Positions 11,055 to 21,234 of a DNA stretch of 64,000 nucleotides are shown piece by piece. Position 1 is the stretch's first letter. Every line of letters begins with the position of its first letter. The translations under genes were made by a program, and so were the position numbers. The notes beneath the pieces were generated by a model. It saw nothing but the letters and a program-made list of their open reading frames with translations, was not told the DNA's origin and made no database searches. Source of the DNA: Luteibacter sp. Sphag1AF (GTDB taxonomy: Bacteria; Pseudomonadota; Gammaproteobacteria; Xanthomonadales; Rhodanobacteraceae); NCBI RefSeq assembly GCF_014192715.1, contig NZ_JACHYH010000002.1, positions 1 to 64,000 on the forward strand, written 5' to 3'.

Positions 11055-11507
11055 TCAGCCCGCGGCGTTAATCGAAATTCGACGCGGAGCGGGTTCCGCC
11101 TTCCTCGGAATGGCGATTTCGAGCACGCCGTGCTTGCCCGTGGCCGTGATGCCCTCGGCATCCACGCCCTCCGGCAGGGCAAAGCGGCGGTGGAATGTAC
11201 CGTATGAACGCTCGATGCGGCTCAATTTGCCGGATTCATCGGCTACCGCAGCAGGACGCTCACCCTTGATGGTGAGGACGTTCTTGTCCATCTGGATGTC
11301 GATGGTGGCCGGATCGACGCCCGGGATGTCGGCCAGGATCAGGAAACGACCGGCCTCTTCGCGAATGTCGACGCGGGGCGCCCACGACGGGTTGGCCTGC
11401 GCGGCGGGCGCTGCCTCTTCCTGGCTGAAGAAACGGTCGAACACCTGGCGGATATCGCCCGGAAGGACCTGCGCGTGGCGCCACGAAGCCTGACGAGAAT
11501 GACTCAT
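11055..11507 (-). CDS. Small heat-shock protein, Hsp20/alpha-crystallin family
   Basis: A 150-aa ATP-independent holdase that binds unfolding proteins during heat stress. The alpha-crystallin domain covers roughly residues 45-145 (APRVDIREEAGRFLILADIPG, then GVLEIAIPRK near the end) and the C-terminal I-x-I-type tail reads RRISINAAG. The ATG at 11507 is preceded by TTTTGGAGACAATGCG, a good ribosome site; a frame extension upstream adds 25 residues with no family likeness and is left out. A sigma-32-like promoter lies just upstream. Confidence 0.9.
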   Translation of the reverse strand: MSHSRQASWRHAQVLPGDIRQVFDRFFSQEEAAPAAQANPSWAPRVDIREEAGRFLILADIPGVDPATIDIQMDKNVLTIKGERPAAVADESGKLSRIERSYGTFHRRFALPEGVDAEGITATGKHGVLEIAIPRKAEPAPRRISINAAG

Positions 11508-11554
11508 CGCATTGTCTCCAAAAGATTTTCCGGTCCCACGACCGTCTGCAAAAC

Positions 11555-11583
11555 AAGATTGGTTCGCCGCGCCACGATTCAAG
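11555..11583 (-). promoter_or_regulatory. Possible heat-shock (sigma-32) promoter of hsp20
   Basis: On the minus strand CTTGAAT (11583-11577) matches the sigma-32 -35 consensus CTTGAAA in six of seven bases. After a 14-bp spacer CCAATCTT stands where CCCCATNT is expected. The predicted start is about 40 nt before the hsp20 ATG. Confidence 0.45.
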
Positions 11584-11677
11584 GGAGCGCCTTCGTGCGC
11601 ATGTGATTGGTTGCCTTTCCTTCAGCCACACGGGCGGCCTACACTCGACGCATTTCCACCCAACCGATGAGTACCCC

Positions 11678-12160
11678 ATGACGATCCAGACCGGCGACCG
11701 TATTCCGGACGCAGTACTGAACATCTTCGACGATGGCGTGAAGCAGGTTTCCAGCAGGGAGTTGTTCGACGGCCGCAAGGTGGTGCTGTTTGCGGTGCCG
11801 GGCGCGTTCACGCCCACCTGCTCCAACCGCCACCTGCCCGGCTTCGTTACCCATCGCGAAGACTTCCGTGAGCGCGGCATTGATGTGCTGTGCATGTCGG
11901 TCAACGATGCATTCGTGATGCATGCGTGGGGTGAGTCGCAGGGCGTGCCCGAGGACCTGGTGATGCTGGCCGATGGCAATGCCGAGTTCACCCGCGCACT
12001 TGGGCTGGAGCTTGATGGCAGCAAGCACGGCATGGGCGTGCGCGCGAAGCGCTTCGCACTTTATGCAGAAGACGGCGTGGTAAAGGTGCTGAACATCGAA
12101 GCGCCCGGTGAGTTCCGCATTTCCGATGCAGAGACGATGCTGGCCGCCGTAGCCGACTGA
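11678..12160 (+). CDS. Peroxiredoxin (Prx5-type)
   Basis: A 160-aa thiol peroxidase that reduces H2O2 and organic hydroperoxides. The peroxidatic cysteine C48 sits in the Prx5 signature PGAFTPTCSNRHLPGF. A second cysteine at C72 (DVLCMSVN) is at the position often seen in the family and may be the resolving residue. No glutaredoxin domain is fused, so glutathione or thioredoxin must come from elsewhere. ATG 11678 gives the usual N-terminus (TIQTGDRIPDA). It is divergent from hsp20 and convergent with gyrA. Confidence 0.88.
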   Translation: MTIQTGDRIPDAVLNIFDDGVKQVSSRELFDGRKVVLFAVPGAFTPTCSNRHLPGFVTHREDFRERGIDVLCMSVNDAFVMHAWGESQGVPEDLVMLADGNAEFTRALGLELDGSKHGMGVRAKRFALYAEDGVVKVLNIEAPGEFRISDAETMLAAVAD

Positions 12161-12178
12161 GCTGCGTGAGTGACATTG

Positions 12179-12210
12179 AAAAGGCCCGGCATTTGCATGC
12201 CGGGCCTTTT
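12179..12210. terminator. Bidirectional terminator between peroxiredoxin gene and gyrA
   Basis: A 14-bp perfect stem (AAAAGGCCCGGCAT/ATGCCGGGCCTTTT) with a TTGC loop. The A-run and T-run on both sides let it serve both converging genes. Confidence 0.88.
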
Positions 12211-12230
12211 GTTTTCATCTGCGAAGCCGC

Positions 12231-14876
12231 TTATTCCTGCGGCTCGCCGTCCGTCGATGTGTCCTCTGCCGCTGCGTCGAAGGTGCTGTCTTCGACAGCC
12301 TCTGACGGGTTTGCCACGACATCTGCACCCGCCTCGACATCCGCCTCCACTTCCTCGTCGGCATCCAGACGCACAACACTGACCAGCGTCTCGTCCTTCG
12401 GCAGGCGGATCAATGTGACGCCCTGGGTGTTGCGACCCAGCTGCGAGACTTCTGCAACGCGCGTGCGCACCAGCGTGCCCTGATCGGAGATCAGCATCAG
12501 CTCCTGCGAATCACCCACCTGGGTGGCCGCCACAAGGTTGCCGTTGCGCTCCGAGCACTGGATGGCGATGACGCCCTGCGTGCCACGCCCCTTCTTCGGG
12601 AATTCGCTCAGCACCGTGCGCTTGCCGTAGCCACGCGCCGTGGCCGTGAGAATGTCGCCCTCGGCGGCCACGATCAGCGAAACCACTTCCGCATCGTCAG
12701 CCAGACGCATGCCGCGCACACCCGTGGCCGTACGGCCCATGGAGCGAACGGTGTCTTCATCAAAGCGAACCGACTTGCCGTTGGAGGCAAACAGCAGCAC
12801 GTCGCTCTTGCCGTCAGTGAGCGCCACATTGACCAGCGCATCACCCTCATCGAGGTTGATGGCGATCTTGCCCTTCTGTAGCTGGAACGCGAACTCGGTA
12901 AGCGGCGTCTTCTTGACCGTACCGCGACGCGTGGCGAAGAACACGAAGCTGTCTTCGGTGTATTCACGCACCGGCAGCACGGCCTGGACCTTTTCACCCT
13001 CGCCCAGCGGCAACAGGTTGACGATGGGCTTGCCACGCGCGCCCGGGCCCGCTTCAGGCATCTGGTACACCTTCAGCCAGTACACGCGGCCCGTGCTGGT
13101 GAAGGTCAGCAGCGTGTCGTGCGTGTTGACCACCCACAGCTGCTCGACGACGTCTTCGTCTTTCAGTGCCGACGCCGAACGACCCTTGCCACCACGCTTC
13201 TGCGCGCGGTACAGGCTGGCCGCCTGACGCTTGACGTAGCCGGTGTGCGACAGCGTGACAACCACGTCTTCCGGAGCGATCAGGTCCAGCGCATGCAGAT
13301 CTTCCTGCGAATGCAGGATCTCGGTGCGACGCGCGTCGCCGTAATCGGTACGGATCTGTTCCAGCTCGCCGCGGATCACTTCAAGCAGACGCACGGGGTT
13401 CTCAAGGATTTCGATGAGGCCGCGGATCGTTTCGAGAATCTGGCGGTATTCGTCGGAAAGGCGATCCTGCTCCAGACCCGTGAGGCGATGCAGACGCATG
13501 GCCAGAATTTCGAGCGCCTGTGCTTCGGACAGCTGATAGCCATCCGCATGCAGACCGTCGCGCGGGTCCATTTCTTCCGGACGCGACGAGGCTGCGCCCG
13601 CGGCCGACAGCAACGCGCTGACCAGACCCGGATCCCAGCGACGCTGCGTGATGCGTTCACGTGCTTCTGCCGGCGAGGCCGAGGTCTTGATGAGCTCGAT
13701 CATCTCGTCGATGTTGGCCAGCGCAACGGTCAGGCCTTCGAGGATATGCGCGCGGGCACGTGCCTTGCGCAGCTCGAAGATGGTGCGGCGCGTGACCACT
13801 TCACGGCGGTGACGGATGAACGCCTCAAGGATGTCCTTGAGGTTGAGCAGACGCGGCTGGCCATCCAGCAGTGCCACCATGTTGATGCCGAACGTGACCT
13901 GCAGCTGGGTCTGCTGGAACAGGTTGTTCAGCACCACATCACCCATCGCATCGCGACGGATTTCGATGACGACGCGCATGCCGTCCTTGTCGGACTCATC
14001 GCGCAGGGCACTGATGCCTTCGAGTTTCTTTTCCTTCACCAGCTCGGCGATCTTCTCGATCAGGCGAGCCTTGTTCACCTGATAGGGAAGCTCGTGAACG
14101 ATGATGGTTTCGCGACCGTTGGCCTCGGTTTCGATCTCGGCGCGTGCGCGGACCAGAATGCGGCCGCGGCCCGTGCGATAGGCTTCGATGATGCCCGACG
14201 AACCATTGATGATGCCGCAGGTCGGGAAATCCGGACCCGGGATGAAGGTCATCAGGTCATCAATGCTGAGCGAGGGCTCATCAATGAGCGCAAGCGTCGC
14301 ATTGATGACTTCGGTCATGTTGTGCGGCGGAATGTTGGTGGCCATGCCCACCGCGATACCGGCCGAGCCATTGACCAGCAGGTTAGGCACGCGGGTGGGA
14401 AGCACCAGCGGCTCGTGCTCGCTTTCGTCGTAGTTGGGACCGAAGTCGACGGTTTCCTTGTCGATGTCGGCCAGCAGCTCGTGCGTGAGGCGCGCCATGC
14501 GCACCTCGGTATATCGCATGGCTGCGGCGCTGTCGCCATCGACGGAACCGAAGTTACCCTGGCCATCCACCAGCATGTAGCGCAGCGAGAACGGCTGGGC
14601 CATGCGGACGATGGTGTCGTAAACGGACGCGTCACCGTGCGGGTGATATTTACCGATGACGTCACCGACCACGCGGGCCGATTTCTTGTACGGCTTGTTC
14701 CAGACGTTGCCGAGCTCGTTCATCGCGAACAGGACGCGTCGGTGCACCGGCTTCAATCCGTCGCGCACATCGGGTAGTGCGCGTCCCACGATCACGCTCA
14801 TGGCGTAATCGAGGTAGCTCTGGCGCATCTCGTCTTCGATGTTGACGCGGATGATTTCTTTGGCGAGTTCTGCCAT
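12231..14876 (-). CDS. gyrA: DNA gyrase subunit A
   Basis: Type II topoisomerase breakage-reunion subunit that, with GyrB, introduces negative supercoils. The 881-aa protein keeps E. coli numbering at its N-terminus: catalytic Y122 (MRYTEVR) and the quinolone pocket [10 protein letters not shown] (78-87). At position 83 it has alanine where E. coli has serine; position 84 is serine and D87 is kept. The GyrA box QKRGGKG in the C-terminal pinwheel is present, so this is GyrA rather than ParC. The tail is very acidic. Start at 14876 gives [16 protein letters not shown]; an upstream extension of 14 residues is not conserved. TACTAT at 14961-14966 could be the -10 of its promoter. Confidence 0.96.
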   Translation of the reverse strand: MAELAKEIIRVNIEDEMRQSYLDYAMSVIVGRALPDVRDGLKPVHRRVLFAMNELGNVWNKPYKKSARVVGDVIGKYHPHGDASVYDTIVRMAQPFSLRYMLVDGQGNFGSVDGDSAAAMRYTEVRMARLTHELLADIDKETVDFGPNYDESEHEPLVLPTRVPNLLVNGSAGIAVGMATNIPPHNMTEVINATLALIDEPSLSIDDLMTFIPGPDFPTCGIINGSSGIIEAYRTGRGRILVRARAEIETEANGRETIIVHELPYQVNKARLIEKIAELVKEKKLEGISALRDESDKDGMRVVIEIRRDAMGDVVLNNLFQQTQLQVTFGINMVALLDGQPRLLNLKDILEAFIRHRREVVTRRTIFELRKARARAHILEGLTVALANIDEMIELIKTSASPAEARERITQRRWDPGLVSALLSAAGAASSRPEEMDPRDGLHADGYQLSEAQALEILAMRLHRLTGLEQDRLSDEYRQILETIRGLIEILENPVRLLEVIRGELEQIRTDYGDARRTEILHSQEDLHALDLIAPEDVVVTLSHTGYVKRQAASLYRAQKRGGKGRSASALKDEDVVEQLWVVNTHDTLLTFTSTGRVYWLKVYQMPEAGPGARGKPIVNLLPLGEGEKVQAVLPVREYTEDSFVFFATRRGTVKKTPLTEFAFQLQKGKIAINLDEGDALVNVALTDGKSDVLLFASNGKSVRFDEDTVRSMGRTATGVRGMRLADDAEVVSLIVAAEGDILTATARGYGKRTVLSEFPKKGRGTQGVIAIQCSERNGNLVAATQVGDSQELMLISDQGTLVRTRVAEVSQLGRNTQGVTLIRLPKDETLVSVVRLDADEEVEADVEAGADVVANPSEAVEDSTFDAAAEDTSTDGEPQE

Positions 14877-15015
14877 CAATCGGCTTCCCTTAAGTCCATG
14901 AATGACCCCCCGGGCCACGCGGATCGCGTGATCTGGTCGGAGGGTCCACGCAAGCGATCAATAGTACCACAAAGCCGCCTTTTAAGACAGTCTTTTGTGC
15001 TTTATAAACAACAAC

Positions 15016-15426
15016 TTACGCGGGGGTTTTGGTGCCCCTGAAAAGCAGCGTGCGCGCGAGGCCATAATTGGCGATGGCACCGGCCAGCGAGCCTGCTGCC
15101 ACGGCGACCACGGGCCAGGGTTTCAACGACGGAATGCCCTGCAGCAGCGCCACGTAAACGCCATTGTTGAGCACGGCGCCCAGAGCCATCAGCCCCATCC
15201 AGCGCAGCCACTCAGCCTGCGCGCCCATGCCGCTGTCGCGCCCCTTGAACGTATGCCGGCTGTTCCACCACCACGTGGAGGTCGCGGCGGCCAGGAAGGA
15301 GACCGCACGCGCCGCGTAGACATTCCAGTGCGCCAGGCTGACCAGCGATTGCGCGATGCCGCCGTCCACGACGAAGCCGATGAGGCCACCCGCCGCGAAA
15401 AGGAGGATTTCGCGCCCGATCCGCAT
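15016..15426 (-). CDS. GtrA-family small membrane protein
   Basis: A 136-aa protein with four predicted transmembrane segments (about residues 8-25, 35-55, 72-93 and 99-118), the GtrA fold, known in families that help flip polyprenyl-phosphate-linked sugars for glycosylation of O-antigen or other envelope polymers. Its ATG overlaps the mtnA stop (TGATG), so translation is probably coupled to mtnA, although no link between the two functions is evident. No glycosyltransferase partner lies nearby. Confidence 0.78.
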   Translation of the reverse strand: MRIGREILLFAAGGLIGFVVDGGIAQSLVSLAHWNVYAARAVSFLAAATSTWWWNSRHTFKGRDSGMGAQAEWLRWMGLMALGAVLNNGVYVALLQGIPSLKPWPVVAVAAGSLAGAIANYGLARTLLFRGTKTPA

Positions 15427-16439
15427 CAGCCGAAGAGTGCGCGCATCTGGGTTTCGTCCGGTCGCAGGATCACGCCGCGCTCGGTGACAATGGCGTCGAT
15501 AAGCGCGGCCGGGGTGACATCGAACACAGGGTTCCACGCATCGGCACCTTCGATCACCGTGCGCGTGCCCGCCACGGACAGGAGCTCGGTCGCTTCGCGA
15601 AGTTCGATCTCGATGTCTTCACCGGTTTCGGTCGCCATGTCGACCGTGGTGGACGGAGCCACGACCATGAACTTCACGCCGTGATGGCGCGCCGCAATGG
15701 CCAGCTGATAGGTGCCGATCTTGTTGGCCGTGTCGCCATTGGCGGCAATGCGATCCGCACCCACGATCACCCACTTCACCTGACCATGCTTCATCAGGTG
15801 CGACGCGGCGGAGTCGGCGACGAGTTTCGCGGGAATGCCATCACGCACCAGCTCCCACATGGTGAGACGCGCGCCCTGCAACCAGGGGCGCGTTTCACCC
15901 GCATAGACCTGGCTGACGCGGCCCGCTTCCACGGCTGCGCGAATCACACCCAGCGCGGTGCCGTAGCCGGCCGTGGCCAGCGAACCGGTATTGCAATGAG
16001 TCAGCACGTGGGAGCCCGGCTCGATCAGCGCAGCGCCGAGTTCACCCATGCGACGATTGGCAGCCAGGTCTTCGTCCTGGATAGCCTGAGCTTCACGCTC
16101 CAGCGCAGCGGCGTCAGCCTCTTCGGCGATGCGCGCACGCATGCGATCCAGCGCCCACATCAGGTTGACCGCCGTGGGTCGTGCGGCGCGCAGCGTGACG
16201 AGCACAGGTTCCAGCGGAATACCGGCTTTTGCTGCGAGCACAACGCCCCAGGCCGCAGCGATGCCGATGGCCGGCGCGCCGCGAACAGCCAGCACGCGGA
16301 TGGCGTCAGTCACTTCGTCGGCGGTGGTGCAGTTGAACCAGCGCTCTTCAAAGGGAAGTAGCCGCTGATCCAGCAGCGCAAGGTGATCGCCATGCCATTG
16401 CACGGCGCGAATGGTGTCGTGAGAAGCGTGTTCGTTCAT
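15426..16439 (-). CDS. mtnA: S-methyl-5-thioribose-1-phosphate isomerase
   Basis: Converts 5-methylthioribose 1-phosphate to the ribulose form in the methionine salvage pathway. The 337-aa protein is of family length and carries [13 protein letters not shown] (53-65), the catalytic cysteine C149 in [10 protein letters not shown] and the catalytic aspartate D229 in [18 protein letters not shown]. The ATG at 16439 fits the family; the upstream open extension is not conserved. The mtnA-gyrA neighbourhood is, as I recall, usual in xanthomonads. No other salvage gene is in the window. Confidence 0.93.
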   Translation of the reverse strand: MNEHASHDTIRAVQWHGDHLALLDQRLLPFEERWFNCTTADEVTDAIRVLAVRGAPAIGIAAAWGVVLAAKAGIPLEPVLVTLRAARPTAVNLMWALDRMRARIAEEADAAALEREAQAIQDEDLAANRRMGELGAALIEPGSHVLTHCNTGSLATAGYGTALGVIRAAVEAGRVSQVYAGETRPWLQGARLTMWELVRDGIPAKLVADSAASHLMKHGQVKWVIVGADRIAANGDTANKIGTYQLAIAARHHGVKFMVVAPSTTVDMATETGEDIEIELREATELLSVAGTRTVIEGADAWNPVFDVTPAALIDAIVTERGVILRPDETQMRALFG

Positions 16440-16588
16440 CCCCGCATTATCGCGCAAATCCCGGGATGGGTGCGGGATGTGACGGCAAGGGCCTTGCGAG
16501 TGCCTGAAACGAAGGGGCGCGGTCTGGAGCCGCTCTTTCCGGCAAAGTCTGGCGGTTAGCCTTGCAGCCGGGCAAGCCCGCGCCGGCG

Positions 16589-17656
16589 TTACCGCTCGGC
16601 CAGCCACTCATGAATGGCCGGAGGCACTTCACGCTGCGCGCGACCGGACACATAGATGCCGATGTGCCCGCCCTTGAAGGCAATGGCGGTGTAGTCGTCG
16701 CTGCCAATCAACTCACCCATCGGCCGCGACGCTGCCGGCGGAACCAGGTGGTCCTGTTCGGCAAAAATATTGAGCACTGGCTGATGAATGTCGCCCAGGT
16801 CGATGGTGCGCTGGCCAATCGTCGCGGTGCCTTTCATCAAACGGTTCTGCTGGAAGAAGTCCTTCGCAAACTGCCGGAACGCCTCGCCCGCCTGGTCGGG
16901 GGAATCGAAGATCCACTTCTCCATGCGCAGGAAGTTCTCGACCTCCTTCGGGTTATCCAGGATGTCGACAAGACCCACATATTTCTGCTGATTGAGGCGC
17001 ACAGGCTTCAGTGTGAGGTAGGCCCAGTTCATGATGTCGGCAGGCACATTGCCCACCGTGTCCACGAACAGGTCGATGTCCACGCCACGCGTCCAGTGCG
17101 AAAGCATATTGTCTGGCGTATGGAAGTCGACGGGCGTCACCATCGTGATGAGGTTGCGCACCTTGTGCCCGTGCAAAGCCGTGTAGCAAAGCGAGAACAC
17201 GCCACCCTGACAGATGCCCAGCAGGTTGATCGCCTCCAGATCATGGCGCGTGCGCACCACGTCCACGCAGCGATCCAGATAGCCGTCTATATAGTCTTCC
17301 AGCGTCAACCATCGATCTGCCCCATCGGGGTAACCCCAATCGATGAGATAAACATCCTCGCCCTGCTCCAACAGATTGCGCACCATGGAGCGATCCGCCT
17401 GAAGGTCGATCATCCAGGGCGTGTTGACCAGTGCGTAGCAGATCAGGATCGGCACTTTGGCAGTGGGCTTCTTCTCGCCAAGGAAGTGCCAGAGCGTGAG
17501 CTTGTCTTCGCGATACACCGCTTCGCGAGGCGTCACGCCCAACTCGATGGGGCCAACCTCGCGCAGCGTTTGCATGCCCGATTCGAGCTTGCGACGGAAG
17601 GTTTCGACTTCATCGCGCGCGCGCTGCGGGTCAATGTTGAAAGGATTGGGATTCAC
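16589..17656 (-). CDS. phaC: Class III poly(3-hydroxyalkanoate) synthase, catalytic subunit PhaC
   Basis: Polymerises 3-hydroxyacyl-CoA into polyhydroxyalkanoate granules together with PhaE. The 355-aa alpha/beta-hydrolase-fold protein has the nucleophile C149 in the lipase-like box GICQGG, D302 ([10 protein letters not shown]) and H331 ([10 protein letters not shown]), numbers that coincide with the Allochromatium class III enzyme as I recall it. The short length also indicates class III. It starts with GTG inside a GTGA overlap with the phaE stop, so the two subunits are translationally coupled. No phaA, phaB, phasin or depolymerase is visible nearby. Confidence 0.93.
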   Translation of the reverse strand: MNPNPFNIDPQRARDEVETFRRKLESGMQTLREVGPIELGVTPREAVYREDKLTLWHFLGEKKPTAKVPILICYALVNTPWMIDLQADRSMVRNLLEQGEDVYLIDWGYPDGADRWLTLEDYIDGYLDRCVDVVRTRHDLEAINLLGICQGGVFSLCYTALHGHKVRNLITMVTPVDFHTPDNMLSHWTRGVDIDLFVDTVGNVPADIMNWAYLTLKPVRLNQQKYVGLVDILDNPKEVENFLRMEKWIFDSPDQAGEAFRQFAKDFFQQNRLMKGTATIGQRTIDLGDIHQPVLNIFAEQDHLVPPAASRPMGELIGSDDYTAIAFKGGHIGIYVSGRAQREVPPAIHEWLAER

Positions 17657-18534
17657 TTCCCGGCCTTTTTTGTTGCTGGCTTGCGCGGCGCCGACTTCTT
17701 CGCCGCAGGTGCGGCTGCTGCCGCACGCAAAGCGGCCACTTCGGCACGCAATTGCCGGACTTCCTCGGCGAGGCCACTCATGTGCCTGACTTCGCGACGC
17801 ATCGCCTGAAGGCGTTCACCCATGCTGTCCACTTCCTTGCGCGTGGGCATGCCCATCTGCTGGGCCAGCTTTTCTACCTGGCGCTGTTGCAGCACTTTCA
17901 GCCGCATCTGTGCATTGACCACAGCGGCATACACTTCACGGAATTCATCCGAGAGGGCGGCCTGAGCGTGAGCCTGCTCTGCCAGGTTGACCCAACGGTC
18001 GTAGAGGGCGCGCAATGTTTCCGGGTCCGAAGGAGTGCCCATCGGACCCTGCGCCTTGAGTGCTTCGACAGCGCGTTCATGCACGCGACCCAGCAGTGCC
18101 TGATAACGCGCGTAATGTTCCGCATAATCCAGCGCCGCACGCAGCAGAGCCTGCTGTTCCTCGTGCTGCTCACGCCCCACGCCGAGGCCGGGCATGCCCA
18201 GCGCATCGCGGGCGCTTTTCAGCCACTCTTCAAAGCGCTGGGTGATGACTTCGGGTGAGTCGCCCAGCGGGGGCGCGGCAAACGGGGGAAAACCACCCAT
18301 GCCCGCGGCCATACCGGGACCCGCGCCCTGCGGCATGCCGCTGAACGGGCCGCCGCCGGCCATGGAGCGCAGCCACTCGCCATAGCCGTCCAGACCGCCA
18401 AACAGACGCCCCATCGCCTCGCTGCCAGGCAGTTCGGCCCCGGGGCCTTTTTGCATCTGGCGTGACCAGGCATCCCAGCCCTCGCGAACGAAGTGCTGAT
18501 ACTGATCGACGAAATCGGGGCCCTTCTCCGACAT
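17653..18534 (-). CDS. phaE: Class III PHA synthase subunit PhaE
   Basis: Non-catalytic partner required for class III PHA synthase activity. The 293-aa protein starts SEKGPDFVDQYQHFVREGWDAW, has a Gly/Pro/Met-rich segment (about 70-100), long amphipathic helices and a coiled coil (about 215-265), and ends in an Ala/Lys-rich basic tail ([15 protein letters not shown]) that could touch granule or DNA. PhaE is poorly conserved; the identification rests on these features and on the overlap with phaC. ATG 18534 is chosen over an upstream extension with no likeness. Confidence 0.88.
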   Translation of the reverse strand: MSEKGPDFVDQYQHFVREGWDAWSRQMQKGPGAELPGSEAMGRLFGGLDGYGEWLRSMAGGGPFSGMPQGAGPGMAAGMGGFPPFAAPPLGDSPEVITQRFEEWLKSARDALGMPGLGVGREQHEEQQALLRAALDYAEHYARYQALLGRVHERAVEALKAQGPMGTPSDPETLRALYDRWVNLAEQAHAQAALSDEFREVYAAVVNAQMRLKVLQQRQVEKLAQQMGMPTRKEVDSMGERLQAMRREVRHMSGLAEEVRQLRAEVAALRAAAAAPAAKKSAPRKPATKKAGK

Positions 18535-18610
18535 GTGCTTACGATCCAAAGTGTGGGTTGCCTGGATGATCCTACATGGCCCCTGCCCTGCAATCACGCA
18601 AGGAGCCACA

Positions 18611-18645
18611 AAAACGCGAAGCCCGGCATCTCGCGATGCCGGGCT
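18611..18645 (-). terminator. Terminator of the rpsO-pnp unit
   Basis: An 11-bp perfect stem (AGCCCGGCATC/GATGCCGGGCT, 18620-18645) with a 4-nt loop. On the minus strand it is followed by TCGCGTTTTTGTGG. Confidence 0.8.
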
Positions 18646-18672
18646 CCGGAGCTACACAGTGGTCCTCAAGGA

Positions 18673-20778
18673 TCAGCTGGCGGCGTTTTCATCTTCGGTA
18701 ACAGCCTTCATCGACAGGCGGATGCGGCCCTGCTTGTCAACTTCCAGCACCTTCACCTTGACGATGTCGCCTTCCTTGAGCTTGTCCGAGACCTTCTCGA
18801 CACGCTCGCTGGAGATCTGCGACACGTGAACCAGACCGTCCTTGCCCGGCATGATCGTCACAAATGCACCGAAGTCCATCAGCTTGGCGACCTTGCCCTC
18901 GTAGATGCGACCCGGCTCGACGTCGGAGACGATCTGCTCGATGCGCTTACGGGCGGCTTCAGCGGCTTCACGGTTGACCGAGGCGATAACGACGTTGCCG
19001 TCGTCCGTGATGTCGATCGTGGTGCCGGTCTCTTCCGTGATGGAGCGGATGGTTGCGCCGCCCTTGCCGATCACTTCGCGGATCTTGTCCGGGTGGATCT
19101 TGATCGTGAGCAGGCGCGGTGCGAACTCGCTCATTTCCGAGCGGGCTTCAGTGATGCACTTGGCCATTTCGCCGAGGATGTGCAGGCGACCACGCTTGGC
19201 CTGGGCCAGCGCCGTGCGCATGATTTCTTCGGTGATGCCGTCGATCTTGATGTCCATCTGCAGCGCGGACACGCCATCAGCAGTACCGGCCACCTTGAAG
19301 TCCATGTCACCGAGGTGATCTTCGTCACCCAGGATGTCGGAGAGCACGACGAAGTCGTTGCCTTCCTTGACCAGACCCATGGCGATACCGGCAACCGGCG
19401 ACTTCAGCGGAACGCCCGCGTCCATCATGGCCAGCGAGGAACCGCAGACCGAGGCCATCGACGAGGAACCGTTCGACTCGGTGATTTCCGAGACGACGCG
19501 AACGACGTACGGGAACTCTTCGATCGTCGGCTTGACAGCCTGCACGCCGCGCTTGGCGAGACGGCCATGACCGATTTCGCGACGCTTCGGGCTACCAACG
19601 CGACCGGTTTCGCCCACCGAGAACGGGGGGAAGTTGTAGTGGAACAGGAACGTGTCCTTCCACTCGCCTTCCGGCGCGTCGATGATCTGCGAGTCACGGG
19701 TGGTGCCGAGCGTGGCAACGACCAGCGCCTGGGTTTCGCCGCGGGTGAACAGCGCCGAGCCGTGCGTGCGCGGCAGGACGCCGACGCGGACGGAGATCGG
19801 ACGCACGTCGTCCAGCTGACGGCCGTCGATGCGGATCTTGGTAGCCAGGACGCCGTCACGCAGCGTGCGGTACTCAACTTCAGCAAAGGCAGCGCCGATG
19901 TCGCCATCGGTCCAGCCATTGGCTTCGGACTGGGCAGCCAGCGCGGCCTTCACTTCGGTCTTCAGCGCACCGACGACGTCGCGACGGGCCAGCTTGTCGC
20001 GGATCTGGAAGGCTTCGACGAAGCGGTTGCCGACAGCCGCCTTGACGGCGTCGTACAGCGCGGTCTTGGCAGCCGGAGCTTCCCACTTGAAGGTCTTCTG
20101 ACCGGCTTCGGCGACGAAAGCATTGATCGTGTTGATCGCGGCCTGCATCTGCTCGTGGCCGAACACCACGGCGCCGAGCATCACCTCTTCGCTGAGCAGC
20201 TTGGCTTCGGACTCGACCATCAGCACCGCACCGGAGGTGCCGGCGACGACGAGGTCGAGGTCCGAGGTCTTCAGCTGGGTGGCCGTCGGGTTCAGGATGT
20301 ACTGACCCGCAGCGTAACCGACGCGGGCAGCGCCGATCGGACCCTTGAAGGGAACGCCAGCCAGGGCCATGGCGGCCGAGGCACCGAGGAGCGCCGGGAT
20401 GTCACCGTCGACTTCCGGGTTCAGCGACATGACGGTCGCAATCACCTGGATTTCGTTGCGGAATTCTTCCGGGAACAGCGGACGAAGCGGACGATCAATC
20501 AGACGCGAGGTAAGCGTCTCCTTCTCCGTCGGACGGCCTTCACGCTTGAAGAAGCCACCCGGGATGCGACCTGCGGAGTAGAACTTCTCCTGGTAGTCGA
20601 CCGTGAGCGGGAAGAAGTCCTGGCCTTCGCGCGCCTTGGGGGCTGCGACAACCGTGACCAGGACGACAGTGCCGCCCATGCTGACCATCACTGCGCCGGA
20701 CGCCTGGCGGGCAATTTCGCCCGTCTCCAGTGTGACTTCGTGACTACCGTACTGGAATGACTTGGTTACTTTCGCCAC
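18673..20778 (-). CDS. pnp: Polyribonucleotide nucleotidyltransferase (PNPase)
   Basis: Phosphorolytic 3'-5' exoribonuclease of the degradosome, also able to add tails. The 701-aa protein has two RNase PH domains, the second with the conserved [32 protein letters not shown] region in the first repeat and [19 protein letters not shown] in the second, then a KH domain ([12 protein letters not shown]) and a C-terminal S1 domain ([17 protein letters not shown]...GLVHVSQIS). It begins 23 bp after rpsO with a GAGGAGA ribosome site. That gap is too short for the long RNase III hairpin that autoregulates pnp in E. coli. Confidence 0.96.
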   Translation of the reverse strand: MAKVTKSFQYGSHEVTLETGEIARQASGAVMVSMGGTVVLVTVVAAPKAREGQDFFPLTVDYQEKFYSAGRIPGGFFKREGRPTEKETLTSRLIDRPLRPLFPEEFRNEIQVIATVMSLNPEVDGDIPALLGASAAMALAGVPFKGPIGAARVGYAAGQYILNPTATQLKTSDLDLVVAGTSGAVLMVESEAKLLSEEVMLGAVVFGHEQMQAAINTINAFVAEAGQKTFKWEAPAAKTALYDAVKAAVGNRFVEAFQIRDKLARRDVVGALKTEVKAALAAQSEANGWTDGDIGAAFAEVEYRTLRDGVLATKIRIDGRQLDDVRPISVRVGVLPRTHGSALFTRGETQALVVATLGTTRDSQIIDAPEGEWKDTFLFHYNFPPFSVGETGRVGSPKRREIGHGRLAKRGVQAVKPTIEEFPYVVRVVSEITESNGSSSMASVCGSSLAMMDAGVPLKSPVAGIAMGLVKEGNDFVVLSDILGDEDHLGDMDFKVAGTADGVSALQMDIKIDGITEEIMRTALAQAKRGRLHILGEMAKCITEARSEMSEFAPRLLTIKIHPDKIREVIGKGGATIRSITEETGTTIDITDDGNVVIASVNREAAEAARKRIEQIVSDVEPGRIYEGKVAKLMDFGAFVTIMPGKDGLVHVSQISSERVEKVSDKLKEGDIVKVKVLEVDKQGRIRLSMKAVTEDENAAS

Positions 20779-20801
20779 TTTGATCTCCTCGGTTCTGTTG
20801 C

Positions 20802-21071
20802 TTAGCGGCGCAGGCCGAGGCGTTCGATCAGGCTCTGATAACGACCCAGATCGTTTTTCTTCAGGTATGCGAGAAGGGACTTGCGCTTGTTGACCATTTC
20901 CAGCAGACCACGACGCGAGTGGTGATCCTGCTTGTGATCCTTGAAATGGTCCTGCAGACCCGTGATCTTGGCGGAAAGCAGAGCGACCTGGACTTCGGTC
21001 GAACCGGTGTCGTTGGGCTTGCGACCAAATTCTTCGACGATCTTGCTGGACTGTTCAGCGGTGAGCGACAT
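20802..21071 (-). CDS. rpsO: 30S ribosomal protein S15
   Basis: Primary 16S rRNA-binding protein of the small-subunit platform. At 89 aa it is the standard length, with [25 protein letters not shown] and the [18 protein letters not shown] region of the rRNA-binding helices. An AAGGA ribosome site stands ahead of the ATG. It has its own promoter candidate and a leader with a 16-bp hairpin, a likely place for feedback by S15. It is followed closely by pnp, the same arrangement as in E. coli. Confidence 0.96.
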   Translation of the reverse strand: MSLTAEQSSKIVEEFGRKPNDTGSTEVQVALLSAKITGLQDHFKDHKQDHHSRRGLLEMVNKRKSLLAYLKKNDLGRYQSLIERLGLRR

Positions 21072-21096
21072 GTGTATCGATTCCTTAAAAGCAGGT

Positions 21097-21145
21097 GCGA
21101 AGCTTGCGCAACCTCAGCACGGGGATGAAGTTGCGCAAGCTTCGC
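21097..21145 (-). promoter_or_regulatory. Long hairpin in the rpsO leader
   Basis: Two 16-bp arms, GCGAAGCTTGCGCAAC (21097-21112) and its exact complement (21130-21145), surround a 17-nt loop. On the minus strand it lies about 25 nt before the rpsO start, just before ACCTGCTTTTAAGGA, which contains the ribosome site. The tail has only four T, so a simple terminator is less likely than a control or processing element. The arms contain AAGCTT and TTGCGCAA, themselves palindromic. Confidence 0.7.
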
Positions 21146-21176
21146 TTTTGAGTGAAAAGCATGTAACGAGCAAACT

Positions 21177-21206
21177 ATTGTAACGGTGTGACCACCACCG
21201 CAACAA
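21177..21206 (-). promoter_or_regulatory. Putative promoter of rpsO-pnp
   Basis: On the minus strand TTGTTG (21206-21201) and TACAAT (21182-21177) are 18 bp apart. The start would be near 21170, making a leader of about 100 nt that contains the 16-bp hairpin. Confidence 0.6.
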
Positions 21207-21234
21207 GCCCGTCACGACAAGCGGTTAGGAGGTC

